Shown: positions 54,996-64,000 of the stretch, one piece after another
Layout: every line of letters begins with the position of its first letter
Position numbering within the stretch: the first letter of the stretch is position 1
Assembly (NCBI GenBank): GCA_016715115.1
Contig: JADKBM010000001.1
Coordinates: forward strand, 372,001 to 436,000
DNA from: Acidobacteriota bacterium
GTDB lineage: Bacteria > Acidobacteriota > Blastocatellia > Pyrinomonadales > Pyrinomonadaceae
Reading direction: 5' to 3'
Length of the DNA stretch: 64,000 nt
Program-made: the position numbers and the translations under genes
Notes under the pieces: model-generated
Database searches by the model: none
Seen by the model: only the letters and a program-made list of their open reading frames with translations
Told to the model about the DNA's origin: nothing

Positions 54996-56129
54996 TTATG
55001 TTTCCTCGATTATCGTCGATTGTCTGAGATCGCGCGTCGCCTTTTTGAATCCGACCGAACGCGAATCGTGAATGCTCATCTGATTCTCGCCGCTTTCGGA
55101 AGACTCTTCCCACAACCGGCCGAAGATCATCTTTCCGGCGGTTGTCTGCAGAACGCTGGTGACCGCAATATCGGCGGTCTTCCCGATCAGCCGTCGGGCG
55201 TTGTCGACGACGACCATCGTGCCGTCATCCAAATACGCGACGCCCTGGTTGTATTCCTTGCCTTCCTTCAAGATAAAGACGCGCATCGCTTCGCCCGGCA
55301 GCACGACCGGCTTGAGCGCGTTCGCAAGTTCATTGATGTTCAAAACCTGGACGCCGCGCAGTTGCGAGACCTTGTTCAAATTGAAGTCATTCGTAACGAT
55401 CACGGCCTCAAGCTGCTTGCCGAGTTCGATCAGTTTCAGGTCAACTTCCTTCACGTGCGGGAAATCGGTTTCGATGATCTGAACATCGAGTTTCGAATTG
55501 TTGCGAAGCCGCTGGAGCATATCGAGTCCGCGGCGTCCGCGTTGGCGCTTGCTCGAATCCGGGGAATCCGCGACCTGTTGCAGTTCCGTCAAAATGAACT
55601 GCGGGATGATAAGCGTTCCGCCGAGGAATCCGGTTTCGGCGACGTCCGCGATGCGCCCGTCGATGATCACCGAGGTATCGAGAATCCGATAGTCCTGCGG
55701 AGCGGCCTTGTCGCTGAAAACCCCACCGAGAACCGAAAGATCGATGAACTCGCCCTTCGCCGCGCCGACCATAAGTCCGATATACCCCATAAAAAAGGCA
55801 AGCGCGACGGTCAAGAACGTTTTCAGTTCGGCTGAAACGGCGTCGGTTTCCTGATGGCTGATGAGCGTTCCGATCAGGAAGGCGCCGACGATCCCAAGAA
55901 TCGATCCGACGGCCGCGCCGATCAGCGTTTTCAAACTCGCCTGCCGCGCGCGCATCTCAAAGGCGATCACAAGGAGAGAAATAACGGCACCGACGACGGC
56001 TGAAAGGATCTGCCGGGTTTCGAGCGAGGCATCGAGATGGACGGTCTTTTCCAATGGGTTCAACAGGTAACCCATCAGCGCGAGAAGCGCCACAAAACCG
56101 ATTCTGATAAAGAGAATATCGAGTTTCAT
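54996..56129 (-). CDS. PIN-TRAM membrane protein (YacL-like)
   Basis: 377 residues from the ATG at 56129 (GTG at 56147 possible). Four N-terminal membrane helices occupy about residues 5-125 (IGFVALLALMGYLL, ILSAVVGAVISLLVIAF, LIGAAVGSILGIVGAFLIG, LTVALAFFMGYIGLMVGAA). A PIN nuclease-like domain (RILDTSVIIDGRIAD; VIVTNDFNLN) and a C-terminal TRAM domain (GVAYLDDGTMVVVDNAR) follow. YacL-type proteins commonly precede ispD in bacteria, as here. RNA target unknown. Confidence 0.92.
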   Translation of the reverse strand: MKLDILFIRIGFVALLALMGYLLNPLEKTVHLDASLETRQILSAVVGAVISLLVIAFEMRARQASLKTLIGAAVGSILGIVGAFLIGTLISHQETDAVSAELKTFLTVALAFFMGYIGLMVGAAKGEFIDLSVLGGVFSDKAAPQDYRILDTSVIIDGRIADVAETGFLGGTLIIPQFILTELQQVADSPDSSKRQRGRRGLDMLQRLRNNSKLDVQIIETDFPHVKEVDLKLIELGKQLEAVIVTNDFNLNKVSQLRGVQVLNINELANALKPVVLPGEAMRVFILKEGKEYNQGVAYLDDGTMVVVDNARRLIGKTADIAVTSVLQTTAGKMIFGRLWEESSESGENQMSIHDSRSVGFKKATRDLRQSTIIEET

Positions 56130-56173
56130 CCAAGAAAATTTTAGCACGAAATGGCGGTTTATCTACAACACCG

Positions 56174-56872
56174 TTATCCGACCGAAATCGTCCGTCCGTT
56201 GACGCCCGCGGCTTCGGAAGAAAGCAGAAAAAGAACCGTGCGCGCGACGTCGTCGTTCGTAATTCCCGTTTCCTCAACGAACAGATCGTTCTGCTTCAGT
56301 CCCCTGACGCCCTCGACGGCCACGCAGTTGACGCGAAAATGTTTCGGAAGCGCCGCGGCCATCGATCTTGTCAGCCCCTCAACCGCCGCGCGCGACGTTT
56401 GATAAAGGACGCCGTTCGTCCGATCGCCGATCGGCGGGACGATGTTCACGATCCGCGCTTTCGGCCGCGTGTTCATCAAACGGAAAGCTTCCTGAATCAA
56501 GAAGCACGGACTTTTCACGGCGGTGCCAAGCATATCTTCAAGCGCCGGATCGTCGAATTTCAGAAACTCCGATTCGTCGTCCAATTTCAAACAAACCACC
56601 AGAAGATCGATCCGGCCGAACATCTTGTCGATCTCGGCGACCGCAAATTCCGCGCCGGTTTGAGTCGCGAGATCGGCCGTAACCGAGCCCGCAAGCGTTC
56701 CGAGCGACCGCAGTTCGTCGAGAGACCGATCCGACTCGGCCGAGCTTTCGTCATCGACGCTCACGACAAATGCGCCCAACAATGCGAGTTGAAGCGCGAC
56801 CGCGCGACCGATCGGACCGGAGACGCCGGCGACGAGTGCGACTTTTTCCGCAAAGGCGTGGGTTGACCGCAT
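56174..56872 (-). CDS. SDR-fold protein with degenerate catalytic motif
   Basis: 232 residues from the ATG at 56872. The Rossmann start KVALVAGVSGPIGRAVALQLA has a modified TGxxxGxG. Asp in VSVDDESS suggests NAD preference. At the active site the YxxxK motif reads YQTSR and the Ser position is not obvious (IVPPIGDRTNG), so normal dehydrogenase chemistry is doubtful. Ends SEAAGVNGRTISVG, as classical SDRs. Possibly a non-catalytic or altered-substrate member. Confidence 0.85.
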   Translation of the reverse strand: MRSTHAFAEKVALVAGVSGPIGRAVALQLALLGAFVVSVDDESSAESDRSLDELRSLGTLAGSVTADLATQTGAEFAVAEIDKMFGRIDLLVVCLKLDDESEFLKFDDPALEDMLGTAVKSPCFLIQEAFRLMNTRPKARIVNIVPPIGDRTNGVLYQTSRAAVEGLTRSMAAALPKHFRVNCVAVEGVRGLKQNDLFVEETGITNDDVARTVLFLLSSEAAGVNGRTISVG

Positions 56873-56965
56873 AGGATGAGCATACAAAACGGCGGAGTTA
56901 AATCAAAACCAACGCTGTTATTCGCGGGCGCGATTTGATAAAGTATCGGTGTTCGAAACAACGAT

Positions 56966-57556
56966 ATGAAACGACATCTGCCCGTACTTTTGCTGATCGT
57001 TTGCGTTTTGGCCTCGGCCGCTCAGGTTTTTGCGCTTCCCGCGAAGATCGATTCGGGTTACATCCTTCTCGGCGGGACATCTTATGACACGCCGGATTAC
57101 CAAACCTATCTACGTTTCGACCTTTTCGCGCGCACCGGAATGCCGCGCCGCGAATACCGTATGTTTGCCGAACAGCCATATAGCGTCTACTTGAGCTTTC
57201 CGTCGCGACCTCAAGGCAAATTCGATTACCGGCTTGTGATGCCTTACGCGCCGCAGCGTCTGACGATCAACGGAGAACTGCTTTCGCCCGTCTGGTACGG
57301 AGATTCGGAGTGGAAAATCCAGTCCGACTTAACGACCCCGATCGGCACCGTCAATTCGCCGCCGACAGTCGTCCTCAGCGCCCCGTTTTCGATGAGCGGA
57401 AGTTCGATGCTGCTCGGTGCCTACAACATCGGTTTCAAGACGGTCGGGCGCGGAACGCTTCAGGTTCGATTCGAGAATCTCGGCGGCAAATACTATATGC
57501 GCGAAGCACAGTATTCGTTCGGAGACGCTCCGCCGGGCGAAATGCTCTCAAAATAA
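56966..57556 (+). CDS. exported protein of unknown function
   Basis: 196 residues with signal peptide MKRHLPVLLLIVCVLASAAQVFA. The mature part is beta-rich with many aromatic residues (GYILLGGTSYDTPDYQTYLRFDLFA, PYSVYLSFPSRPQGKFDYRL) and no cysteine. No family recognised. Its stop overlaps the radA start (TAATG), so the two are translationally coupled although functionally unrelated on present evidence. Confidence 0.7.
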   Translation: MKRHLPVLLLIVCVLASAAQVFALPAKIDSGYILLGGTSYDTPDYQTYLRFDLFARTGMPRREYRMFAEQPYSVYLSFPSRPQGKFDYRLVMPYAPQRLTINGELLSPVWYGDSEWKIQSDLTTPIGTVNSPPTVVLSAPFSMSGSSMLLGAYNIGFKTVGRGTLQVRFENLGGKYYMREAQYSFGDAPPGEMLSK

Positions 57557-58946
57557 TGGCAAAATCACCCGCGACGATCTTCGTTTGCCAGAATTGCGGT
57601 CGTCAGGAAAGAAAATGGATCGGGCGCTGCGTCGATTGCGGCGAGTTCAGCACGTTCGTCGAAGAACGGTTTCGTCCGACGCCGCAAGCTGCCGGCAAAG
57701 CCGCGGCGGGCGGCGCGCGCCTGACGACAGATTCTTTTCGCGTCGTTAAACCACTGTCTTACAATGACATCGAGTCTCAGGACGACGCACGGACCGCGAG
57801 CGGCATCGCGGAATTCGACCGCGTCCTCGGCGGCGGAATCGTCGCCGGATCGCTCGTACTGATCGGCGGCGCTCCGGGAATCGGAAAATCGACGATCATC
57901 ATCCAAACCGCGGACAAACTATCGGCGACCGGCGGACGCGTTTTGTATGTTTCGGGCGAGGAATCCGAACGCCAGATCAAGATGCGCGGCGAACGGCTCG
58001 GCATCGAGGCCGAAAATTTGTTTTTGCTTCCCGAAACGAATCTCGAGAACATCCTCGCCGAGATTGGAACTCTCAAACCCGATTACGTCATCATCGATTC
58101 GATCCAGACGGTTTTCACCGAAAAGGTCGAGTCGGCGCCGGGATCGGTCTCGCAAGTTCGCGAGGTCGCCGGCGTCTTGATGCTCTTTGCGAAGCAGACC
58201 GGAACGCCGGTCTTTCTGATCGGGCACGTAACCAAAGAAGGTTCGATCGCCGGACCGAAGGCGCTCGAGCACATCGTCGACACGGTGCTTTATTTCGAGG
58301 GCGACCGGCATCACAATCACCGCATCATCCGCGCCACGAAGAATCGTTTCGGCGCGGCCAACGAGATCGGCGTGTTCGAGATGACGAGCACCGGACTGAT
58401 CGCCGTCGGAAATCCGTCCGAGGTGTTTCTGCAAGAACGTCCCGCGGGAGCGAGCGGATCGGTCGTGACGGTTTGTATGGAAGGAACGCGACCGATGCTC
58501 GTCGAAATTCAGGCACTGGTCTCGGGAACCAAATTCGGCAGCGGCCGGCGGATGGCGCAGGGATTCGATTACAATCGCACTTCCCTTCTGATCGCCGTGC
58601 TCGAAAAACGCCTCGGATTCCAACTCGCGGGTGACGACGTTTTCGTAAACGTCGCCGGCGGACTCGAGATCGACGAACCGGCGGCCGATCTCGGAGTCAT
58701 CGCGGCGATCGCTTCGAGTTACAGGAATCTCTCGATCCCGCCCGAAACCTGCGTCTTCGGCGAGGTCGGACTGACCGGCGAGGTCCGCGGCGTGCTTCAG
58801 GCCCAGGCCGCGCGCGCGAGGCGCAAACGCTTGGATTCAAAAAACTTATCCTCCCCGCTTCAAACAAAAAAGGCCTCGAAAAACTGCTCGGAATGCGCGT
58901 CGTCGGCGTCAGGAATCTCGACGAGGCGCTCGAAGAACTGTTTTAA
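57556..58946 (+). CDS. radA: DNA repair protein RadA, 3' frameshift
   Basis: RadA/Sms. N-terminal zinc finger FVCQNCGRQERKWIGRCVDCG; RecA-like ATPase with Walker A GGAPGIGKST (about 100-109); RadA-specific KNRFGAANEIGVFEM; C-terminal Lon-protease-like domain from about residue 315 (GGLEIDEPAADLGVIAAIAS, FGEVGLTGEVRGV). After VLQAQAARA, at the GCGCGCGCG run near 58811-58819, the expected C-terminus (AREAQTLGFKKLILPASN, ending NLDEALEELF) is in another frame and stops at 58946. The original frame runs on to 59001 with nonsense residues. Sequencing slip or recent mutation; the catalytic core is intact. Confidence 0.92.
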
Positions 58947-59120
58947 TTTGGGATTTGTGAATTGGACTGCGGATTTGAAGTGCGTGTGCCCCGCGCGCTA
59001 AATTCATCATCTTTGGAAAACCAAAGGTTTCCGAATCCGAATCGAGTCTTGCAACCCTTTCGCGAACAAAGACGTATGATCTCTTTTCCCCGATTCATAC
59101 AAACAAGGCGTCATAAGATC

Positions 59121-59573
59121 ATGCAATTCAAATTCATACAGTGCGCGCTTGTGATCGCGCTTGCCGGCGTTTCGGCCTTCGCACAATCCAAAGATGAGTC
59201 CGCGCTCAGGGCGCTTGTCAACAAGATGGCTGCCGCGCAGGCGAACTACGATCCGAAAACGCTCGACAACGTTTTCACCTCCGATTTCATCGAGGTCTCG
59301 CCCGTCGGCGAGGTCGATCCGCGCGATAAGGTTCTCGGGTTTTACAAACCGGAAGACAAGCCGCCGGCGGATAAAATGACGCTTACGATCGAAACGAACG
59401 AGTTTTCGATACGAAATTACGGCAAATTCGCGATCGTCATAGCGAGGTTCGATTACAAGATCGTCAGCGGCGGAAAGCCGATGCCGACCCGCAGCATCCG
59501 CGCGACCGTCGTCGCCCGAAAAGAAAAAGGCGAGTGGAAAATCGCTTCCGCGCAATATACGGGAATCAAGTGA
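59121..59573 (+). CDS. secreted NTF2-like (DUF4440-type) protein
   Basis: 150 residues from the ATG at 59121, which starts a signal peptide (MQFKFIQCALVIALAGVSAFAQ). The frame is open upstream but without a signal. The mature domain (DESALRALVNKMAAAQANYD, LDNVFTSDFIEVSPVGEV, FDYKIVSGGK, KEKGEWKIASAQYTGI) has the SnoaL/NTF2 cone-fold pattern of DUF4440 proteins. Ligand or reaction unknown. Confidence 0.82.
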   Translation: MQFKFIQCALVIALAGVSAFAQSKDESALRALVNKMAAAQANYDPKTLDNVFTSDFIEVSPVGEVDPRDKVLGFYKPEDKPPADKMTLTIETNEFSIRNYGKFAIVIARFDYKIVSGGKPMPTRSIRATVVARKEKGEWKIASAQYTGIK

Positions 59574-59790
59574 TTTGTGATTTGCGATTTGCGATTTGCG
59601 ATTTGCGATTTGCGATTTTGGAATTGCGATTGGGAATTTGCGAATTTGGAATTTGGAATTTGGAATTTGCGATTTGGAATTTGGAATTTGCGATTTGGAA
59701 TTTGGAATTTGGAATTTGCGATTTGGAATTTGCGATTTGGAATTTGGAATACGTGGAATCTTGAATTTGGAATCTTGAATTGGAATCTGG
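59574..59790. repeat. heptameric simple repeat (TTTGCGA / TTTGGAA)
   Basis: About 215 bp of 7-bp units TTTGCGA, ATTTGGA and TTTGGAA starting at the stop of the preceding gene. ORFs in it translate to low-complexity peptides on both strands and are not genes. Confidence 0.9.
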
Positions 59791-59830
59791 ATTTGATTCT
59801 CTTGCGCGATTGGTTGAAAATTGCCGCACT

Positions 59831-60493
59831 ATGGAAAACTCAAAAACCATTGTGCGGCTTTCAATTGTTGCCGGACTTCTGATTCTTGCGATGTTCTCGG
59901 TGACGCTCGTGACCGGTGTCTCGCAGGAGAAGTTCGAAGCCGTGACCGAAGCCGGCGCTTATGCGAAAGCGCTCGTCGCCGAACAGAATCCGCTGCGATT
60001 GATCTTTACTGTCGATATCGTCTTCATCACGGTTTTTACGACGCTCTTCGTTATCTTGCCGCAATCGCTCAAAAGATCCGGCGACGGATTCACGAATGCC
60101 GTCGCAAACCTCTCGATCGGCGCGATGCTCATCTGCGGATTTCTCGATTTCGCCGAAGATCTGCATATTTTGACGATGCTCGATTCGGCGATCAAATCGC
60201 TTGCGATTTCCGAATCGCAGATCGCGTTCCAGGCGTTTCTTTCGGCGCTCAAATTCTGCGCGAGTTATCTTTCGCTTTTCGCCCTCGCATTCATACTTCC
60301 CGGCCGAACCTGGGCCGAGAAGATCATCAAATACAGTCTCTGGTTCTTTCAGCTTCCGATCGGCGCGCTCGTTTACACCGCTCCGGCGGAGTACCGTATG
60401 CCGTTCGGCCTGTTGCGATTCTTGTTTATGATCTCCGGATTCTTTCTCATCGCCTGGAACTTTTCACGCGAGGAAGAAGAGCTTCCCTTCTAG
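59831..60493 (+). CDS. polytopic membrane protein of unknown function
   Basis: 220 residues from the ATG at 59831 (earlier frame is repeat-derived). About six transmembrane helices (LSIVAGLLILAMFSVTLV, LIFTVDIVFITVFTTLFVIL, LSIGAMLICGFLDFAEDL, LKFCASYLSLFALAFIL, YSLWFFQLPIGALVY, LLRFLFMISGFFLIAW). No family recognised. It ends 7 bp before the PhyH gene. Confidence 0.75.
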   Translation: MENSKTIVRLSIVAGLLILAMFSVTLVTGVSQEKFEAVTEAGAYAKALVAEQNPLRLIFTVDIVFITVFTTLFVILPQSLKRSGDGFTNAVANLSIGAMLICGFLDFAEDLHILTMLDSAIKSLAISESQIAFQAFLSALKFCASYLSLFALAFILPGRTWAEKIIKYSLWFFQLPIGALVYTAPAEYRMPFGLLRFLFMISGFFLIAWNFSREEEELPF

Positions 60494-60500
60494 AAAACAT

Positions 60501-61295
60501 ATGTACCAGATCAGCGCCGGACAATCGGCGGAGTTGCAACGAAACGGACATATCCTGCTGCGCGGACTGGCATCGCCCGACGAGATCGCGCATTTTGGTC
60601 CGGCTATTCGCCGCGCCGCTTACGAATACTCCAACGAAACGCGAAGTCTCGAAGAAAGAGATACTTACGGCAAGGCTTTTCTGCAGACAATGAATCTTTG
60701 GCGCCACGACGAAGACGTCCGGCGGTTCGTCTTCGAGCGCAGATTCGCCGCTGTCGCGGCGGCGCTTCTCGGCGTCGAACGCGTCCGGCTCTATCACGAT
60801 CAGGCGCTCTTCAAAGAGCCGCGCGGCGGTTTCACGCCCTGGCATCAGGATCAATACTATTGGCCGCTCGACACGGAAAAGACGATCACGATGTGGATGC
60901 CTGTGGTCGATATTGACACGCGAATGGGAATGCTGACTTTCGCTTCGGGATCACACGCGCAAGGGCCGGTCGGAAGCGTCAAGATCTCGGATGAAAGCGA
61001 AGCGGCATATGACGAATACATCGCGTCCAAAGGATTTCCCATCGCCCGAGCGGATGCGATGCGCGCCGGCGATGCGACATTTCATCTCGGCTGGACGATC
61101 CACTCGGCCGGCGGCAATGACTCGCCCGAAAAAACCCGCGAAGTGATGACGGTCATCTATTTCGCCGACGGCGCGCGCGTCAAAGAACCGCAGAACCCGA
61201 ATCAGGAAGACGATCTTCGCGTCTGGCTCGGCGGAAAAATGCCGGGTGAACTCGCCGATTCGGAGATGAATCCGATCTTGAATCACTCTTTGTAA
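60501..61295 (+). CDS. phytanoyl-CoA dioxygenase (PhyH) family protein
   Basis: 264 residues. Fe(II)/2-oxoglutarate dioxygenase fold with metal ligands in TPWHQDQYYWPLD (HxD, about residues 115-117) and a distal His in LGWTIHSAGGN (about 201). The 2-oxoglutarate-binding Arg is likely in KTREVMTVIYF. Substrate unknown; PhyH members hydroxylate fatty acyl, amino acid and natural-product substrates. 15 bp before the GH92 gene. Confidence 0.88.
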   Translation: MYQISAGQSAELQRNGHILLRGLASPDEIAHFGPAIRRAAYEYSNETRSLEERDTYGKAFLQTMNLWRHDEDVRRFVFERRFAAVAAALLGVERVRLYHDQALFKEPRGGFTPWHQDQYYWPLDTEKTITMWMPVVDIDTRMGMLTFASGSHAQGPVGSVKISDESEAAYDEYIASKGFPIARADAMRAGDATFHLGWTIHSAGGNDSPEKTREVMTVIYFADGARVKEPQNPNQEDDLRVWLGGKMPGELADSEMNPILNHSL

Positions 61296-61310
61296 TCGAT
61301 TTTCCGCCAA

Positions 61311-63491
61311 ATGAAAACTCTGACATCAGCGTTTCTCCTGATCTTCGCCGCGCTTTCAATGAACGCGCAAACCGTTGATTTTACACAGTTTGTCGACCCG
61401 TTCATCGGCACCGACGGCACCGGTCACACGTTTCCGGGAGCGACGGCGCCGTTCGGTATGGTTCAACCGTCGCCTGATACGAATTATTTCGGCTGGACTC
61501 ACTCGTCTGGCTATCAGTTCAAAGACAAACGGATTCTGGGATTTTCGAACACGCATCTGAACGGAACGGGCGCGATGGATCTCGGCGACATCCTTTTGCA
61601 GCCTTTCTCCGGATCGCCGATCCGCAGCGATTTCAGCAGCGAAAATGACAAATCAAGTGAAATCGCGTCGGTCGGCTATTACTCGACTCGCCTCAAAACG
61701 TTCGACATCAGCGTCGAACTGACGGCAAGCGAACGCGTCGCGTTTCATCGCTACCGGTTCGATTCCGATTCGCCGAAACACGTCCTCATAGACTTTCAAC
61801 ACGGACTCGTCTGGTCGGAAGATTCGAAACGCGTAATCGCGAGCGACGTTGCGGTCGAAGACGCCAACACCATCAGCGGATTCTGCGAGACCGAAAATTG
61901 GGTCCGGCGAAAGTATTTCTTCGTCATCAAATTCGACAAACCCTTTACCGAACAGCGAAAGCTCAGATCGCGTCCGGGTGAGAAGGCACCGCTTCACGTT
62001 CTTACATTCGACTTGAAAAAGGGCGGGCAAATCCAGGCCAAGATCGCGATATCGACCGTCAGCGTCGAGGGCGCGAAAAAGAACCTCAAATCCGAAGTGC
62101 CGCACTGGAACTTCGATCGGGTTCGCAAAGAAACGACGGCGAAATGGAACAGATATCTGTCGCGGATCGACATCGCCGCCGATCGGAAGCAGAAGCGGAT
62201 CTTTTACACCGGTCTCTATCATCTGCTGATCCAGCCGAACAACATCGCCGACGTCGATGGCCGATACCGCGGCGCCGACTACAAGGTCCGCAAGGCGATC
62301 GGCGGCGCTTATTATTCGACGCTCTCTCTGTGGGACACGTTTCGCGCGGCTCATCCGCTGTATACGCTGATCGTCCCGGAACGCGTCGACGGCTTCGTAA
62401 ACTCGATGCTCGGTCATTTCGACGCGCGCGGGTTCCTGCCGATCTGGACGCTTCAGGACGGCGAGACGCATACGATGATCGGCAACCACGCCGTGCCGGC
62501 GATCGTCGACGCCTATCTGAAAGGATTTCGAGGCTTCGATGCCGAACGCGCGTTCGCCGCGATCAAGCGAAGCCTGACCGTCAGCCAGAAGCATTCCGAT
62601 TGGGATGTCTACGATCGGTTCGGTTACTATCCGTTCGACAAGATCGACGGCGAGTCGGTTTCCCGCACGCTCGAGAGCGGCGTCGACGATTTTGCGGCGG
62701 CGGCGTTGGCGCGCAGGCTCGGCAAGACGGTAGACGCGGAATTCTTTTCAAAACGCGCCGATTTCTACCGGAATCTCTTTGACCCCGAAACGAAACTGAT
62801 GCGGGGGAAAGACTCGAACGGACGTTGGCGGACGCCGTTCGACCCGCTCGCGCCGACTTCCCCGCTCCGAAATCCCGGAGATTACACCGAGGCGAACGCG
62901 TGGCAATACAGTTTCGCGCCGCAACATGCCGTCGACGGTTTGATCGCGCTCCACGGCGGAAAGTCGGGTTTTGCGTCGAAACTCGACAGGTTTTTCGAAC
63001 GAAGCCAAAAGGACGAAAACGAAACGCATCTCAAGTTCCTTGGGCAAGAAGGATTGATCGGGCAATACGCGCACGGCAACGAACCGAGCCACCACATCGC
63101 CTATCTTTACAGATTTACCGACGACGGTTTCAAGTCCGATGAACTGATACGCGAGATCACGGGCCGATTTTACGACGACACGCCGTCCGGGATCACCGGC
63201 AACGAAGACTGCGGCCAAATGTCGGCGTGGTACATTTTTTCGGTCCTTGGCTTCTATCCGGTCAATCCGAGCGTCGGCGAGTACGTCCTCGGTGCGCCGC
63301 AAATCAGAGAGGCAACCGTCAAACTCGCTGGTGGCAAGACCCTCAGGATGATCGCGGACGGAATTTCGAATGACGCGAAATACGTCAAGAACGCAAAACT
63401 CAACGGCCGTTTGGTGAGCGACAACTTGCTCAGGCATTCGGCGCTCAAGAAAGGCGGGACGCTGACATTCGAGATGTCCGCGAATCGCTGA
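61311..63491 (+). CDS. GH92 family alpha-mannosidase-like glycosidase
   Basis: 726 residues with signal peptide MKTLTSAFLLIFAALSMNAQ. Family 92 motifs: DPFIGTDGTGHTFPGATAPFGMVQPSPDT at the start of the N-domain, GFSNTHLNGTGAMDLGDI, FYTGLYHLLIQPNN, SLWDTFRAAHPLYTLI, AWQYSFAPQHAVDGLI, GQYAHGNEPSHHIAYLY, and GNEDCGQMSAWYIFSVLGFYPV with the catalytic-site Glu/Asp. GH92 enzymes are Ca-dependent exo-alpha-mannosidases. Extracytoplasmic glycan use is inferred. Confidence 0.95.
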   Translation: MKTLTSAFLLIFAALSMNAQTVDFTQFVDPFIGTDGTGHTFPGATAPFGMVQPSPDTNYFGWTHSSGYQFKDKRILGFSNTHLNGTGAMDLGDILLQPFSGSPIRSDFSSENDKSSEIASVGYYSTRLKTFDISVELTASERVAFHRYRFDSDSPKHVLIDFQHGLVWSEDSKRVIASDVAVEDANTISGFCETENWVRRKYFFVIKFDKPFTEQRKLRSRPGEKAPLHVLTFDLKKGGQIQAKIAISTVSVEGAKKNLKSEVPHWNFDRVRKETTAKWNRYLSRIDIAADRKQKRIFYTGLYHLLIQPNNIADVDGRYRGADYKVRKAIGGAYYSTLSLWDTFRAAHPLYTLIVPERVDGFVNSMLGHFDARGFLPIWTLQDGETHTMIGNHAVPAIVDAYLKGFRGFDAERAFAAIKRSLTVSQKHSDWDVYDRFGYYPFDKIDGESVSRTLESGVDDFAAAALARRLGKTVDAEFFSKRADFYRNLFDPETKLMRGKDSNGRWRTPFDPLAPTSPLRNPGDYTEANAWQYSFAPQHAVDGLIALHGGKSGFASKLDRFFERSQKDENETHLKFLGQEGLIGQYAHGNEPSHHIAYLYRFTDDGFKSDELIREITGRFYDDTPSGITGNEDCGQMSAWYIFSVLGFYPVNPSVGEYVLGAPQIREATVKLAGGKTLRMIADGISNDAKYVKNAKLNGRLVSDNLLRHSALKKGGTLTFEMSANR

Positions 63492-63497
63492 AAACGA

Positions 63498-64000
63498 TCA
63501 TTCGTAGTCGCTCGCGATCTCGCCGATCACCGTCTGCTGGCTGTGGACGTTCTGCAGCAATCTTGCGATTTCGTTTTCAACGTCCGAAAACGCGAGTTGA
63601 AAGAGACTCGAACCATCGAAAAAAGGCTCGCCGGTAACCTCGAGCGCGGCGTAAGGAAATTCAAATTCATCGAGTTCGCCCGCCGTTTCGGCGACGACCC
63701 TCGCCATCGTCAGCCCCGCCAGCGGACCGAGAAACAGGTCGAACGCCACGCTTCGGCCCTCGATATCGGCGAAATACCGGTTCTTCCGGATCTCGTTTCC
63801 CTCAAACGCTCCGAGGGCGCGATACTCGTCCTCGTCGAGAAACATCTCGGCGATCTTGATATGGCCCGACGTTGGGATTCGCTGCTGGAGATGCCGCGTC
63901 CACTCACGCGTCAACGGCACGCGAACACGCCGGAATCGAAGCCTCGTCCCGCTCACGTAATTGTCGTAGATCTGCAAATGCGCGTCCGCCGGCGAGAACG
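63498..64000 (-). CDS. CYTH-domain protein (5' end beyond window)
   Basis: The minus-strand frame is open to the window edge. The apparent TTG at 63977 is not the start, because codons before it (AHLQIYDNYVSGTRLRFRRVR) read as a normal CYTH beta-strand. Further motifs: HIKIAEMFLDEDEYRAL, RKNRYFADIEGRSVAFDLFLGPLAGL and EFEFPYAALEVTGEPFF. CYTH/triphosphate-tunnel enzymes hydrolyse or cyclise triphosphates. Substrate unknown. Convergent with GH92. Confidence 0.8.
   Translation of the reverse strand, partial: FSPADAHLQIYDNYVSGTRLRFRRVRVPLTREWTRHLQQRIPTSGHIKIAEMFLDEDEYRALGAFEGNEIRKNRYFADIEGRSVAFDLFLGPLAGLTMARVVAETAGELDEFEFPYAALEVTGEPFFDGSSLFQLAFSDVENEIARLLQNVHSQQTVIGEIASDYE

Noticed and set aside
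59534..59850. ORFs in the TTTGCGA/TTTGGAA repeat
   Set aside because: Low-complexity peptides on both strands from a 7-bp simple repeat; no start signals.

Overview
The window looks like chromosome from a GC-rich, Gram-negative, LPS-outer-membrane bacterium. I infer a member of the Acidobacteriota (Blastocatellia/Pyrinomonadaceae-like). The reasons are the mix of LVIVD, DUF305 and CadC/BTAD-type proteins, many 'NANANAN'-linker lipoproteins, a TonB receptor with a carboxypeptidase-like N-domain, and the long simple repeats between genes. No rRNA gene is present, so the taxonomy is inference.

Layout. (1) 1-8.0 kb: envelope and metabolic genes (LVIVD protein, DUF305, Tat/lipoprotein DUF362, D-threonine-aldolase-like PLP enzyme, TonB receptor) with a ~210-bp imperfect palindrome at 4.1 kb. 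(2) 8.3-15.6 kb: a lower-GC regulatory island. It holds two OmpR-type winged-helix one-component regulators (one a BTAD/beta-propeller fusion), duplicated small ORFs, 11-bp-phased tandem operators, an astacin/crystallin/VHL-beta lipoprotein and a second lipoprotein. (3) 15.6-19.3 kb: mobile debris, namely an intact-ended IS1182-type element and an IS21 remnant that cuts an ADP-ribosylglycohydrolase fragment. (4) 19.3-21.1 kb: two unrecognised ORFs. (5) 21.5-37.9 kb: a complete and unusual type III CRISPR locus. (6) 38.5-43.3 kb: tRNA-Thr and an indolepyruvate oxidoreductase / ADP-forming acyl-CoA synthetase operon. (7) 43.6-47.1 kb: two more copies of the same IS, riddled with tiny deletions. 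(8) 47.7-64 kb: housekeeping genes (nucleoside uptake and phosphorolysis, ispD-ispF, PIN-TRAM protein, radA, PhyH, GH92, CYTH).

The CRISPR locus is the centre of interest. A leftward operon encodes a CorA-like two-TM membrane protein, a small Cas10 with a GGDE cyclase-type motif but no HD nuclease, two double-domain RAMP proteins and a TIGR03986-type RAMP; no small subunit (Cas11) gene is visible. To its right lie a 45-repeat array, an apparent leader, cas2, an RT-Cas1 fusion, a small phage-like gene of unknown function, and cas6. Repeat polarity, the degenerate left end and the promoter-like leader all say the array is transcribed leftwards, giving a crRNA 5' handle AUUAAGAC. In that orientation the crRNAs are antisense to protein-like reading frames in essentially all 44 spacers. 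Two spacers tile the same gene in the same frame and strand. This fits spacer capture from RNA by RT-Cas1, or selection for mRNA-targeting spacers. A degenerate repeat with a leader-like motif sits just upstream of the RT-cas1 start and may be an array relic or a Cas6/crRNA-responsive control element.
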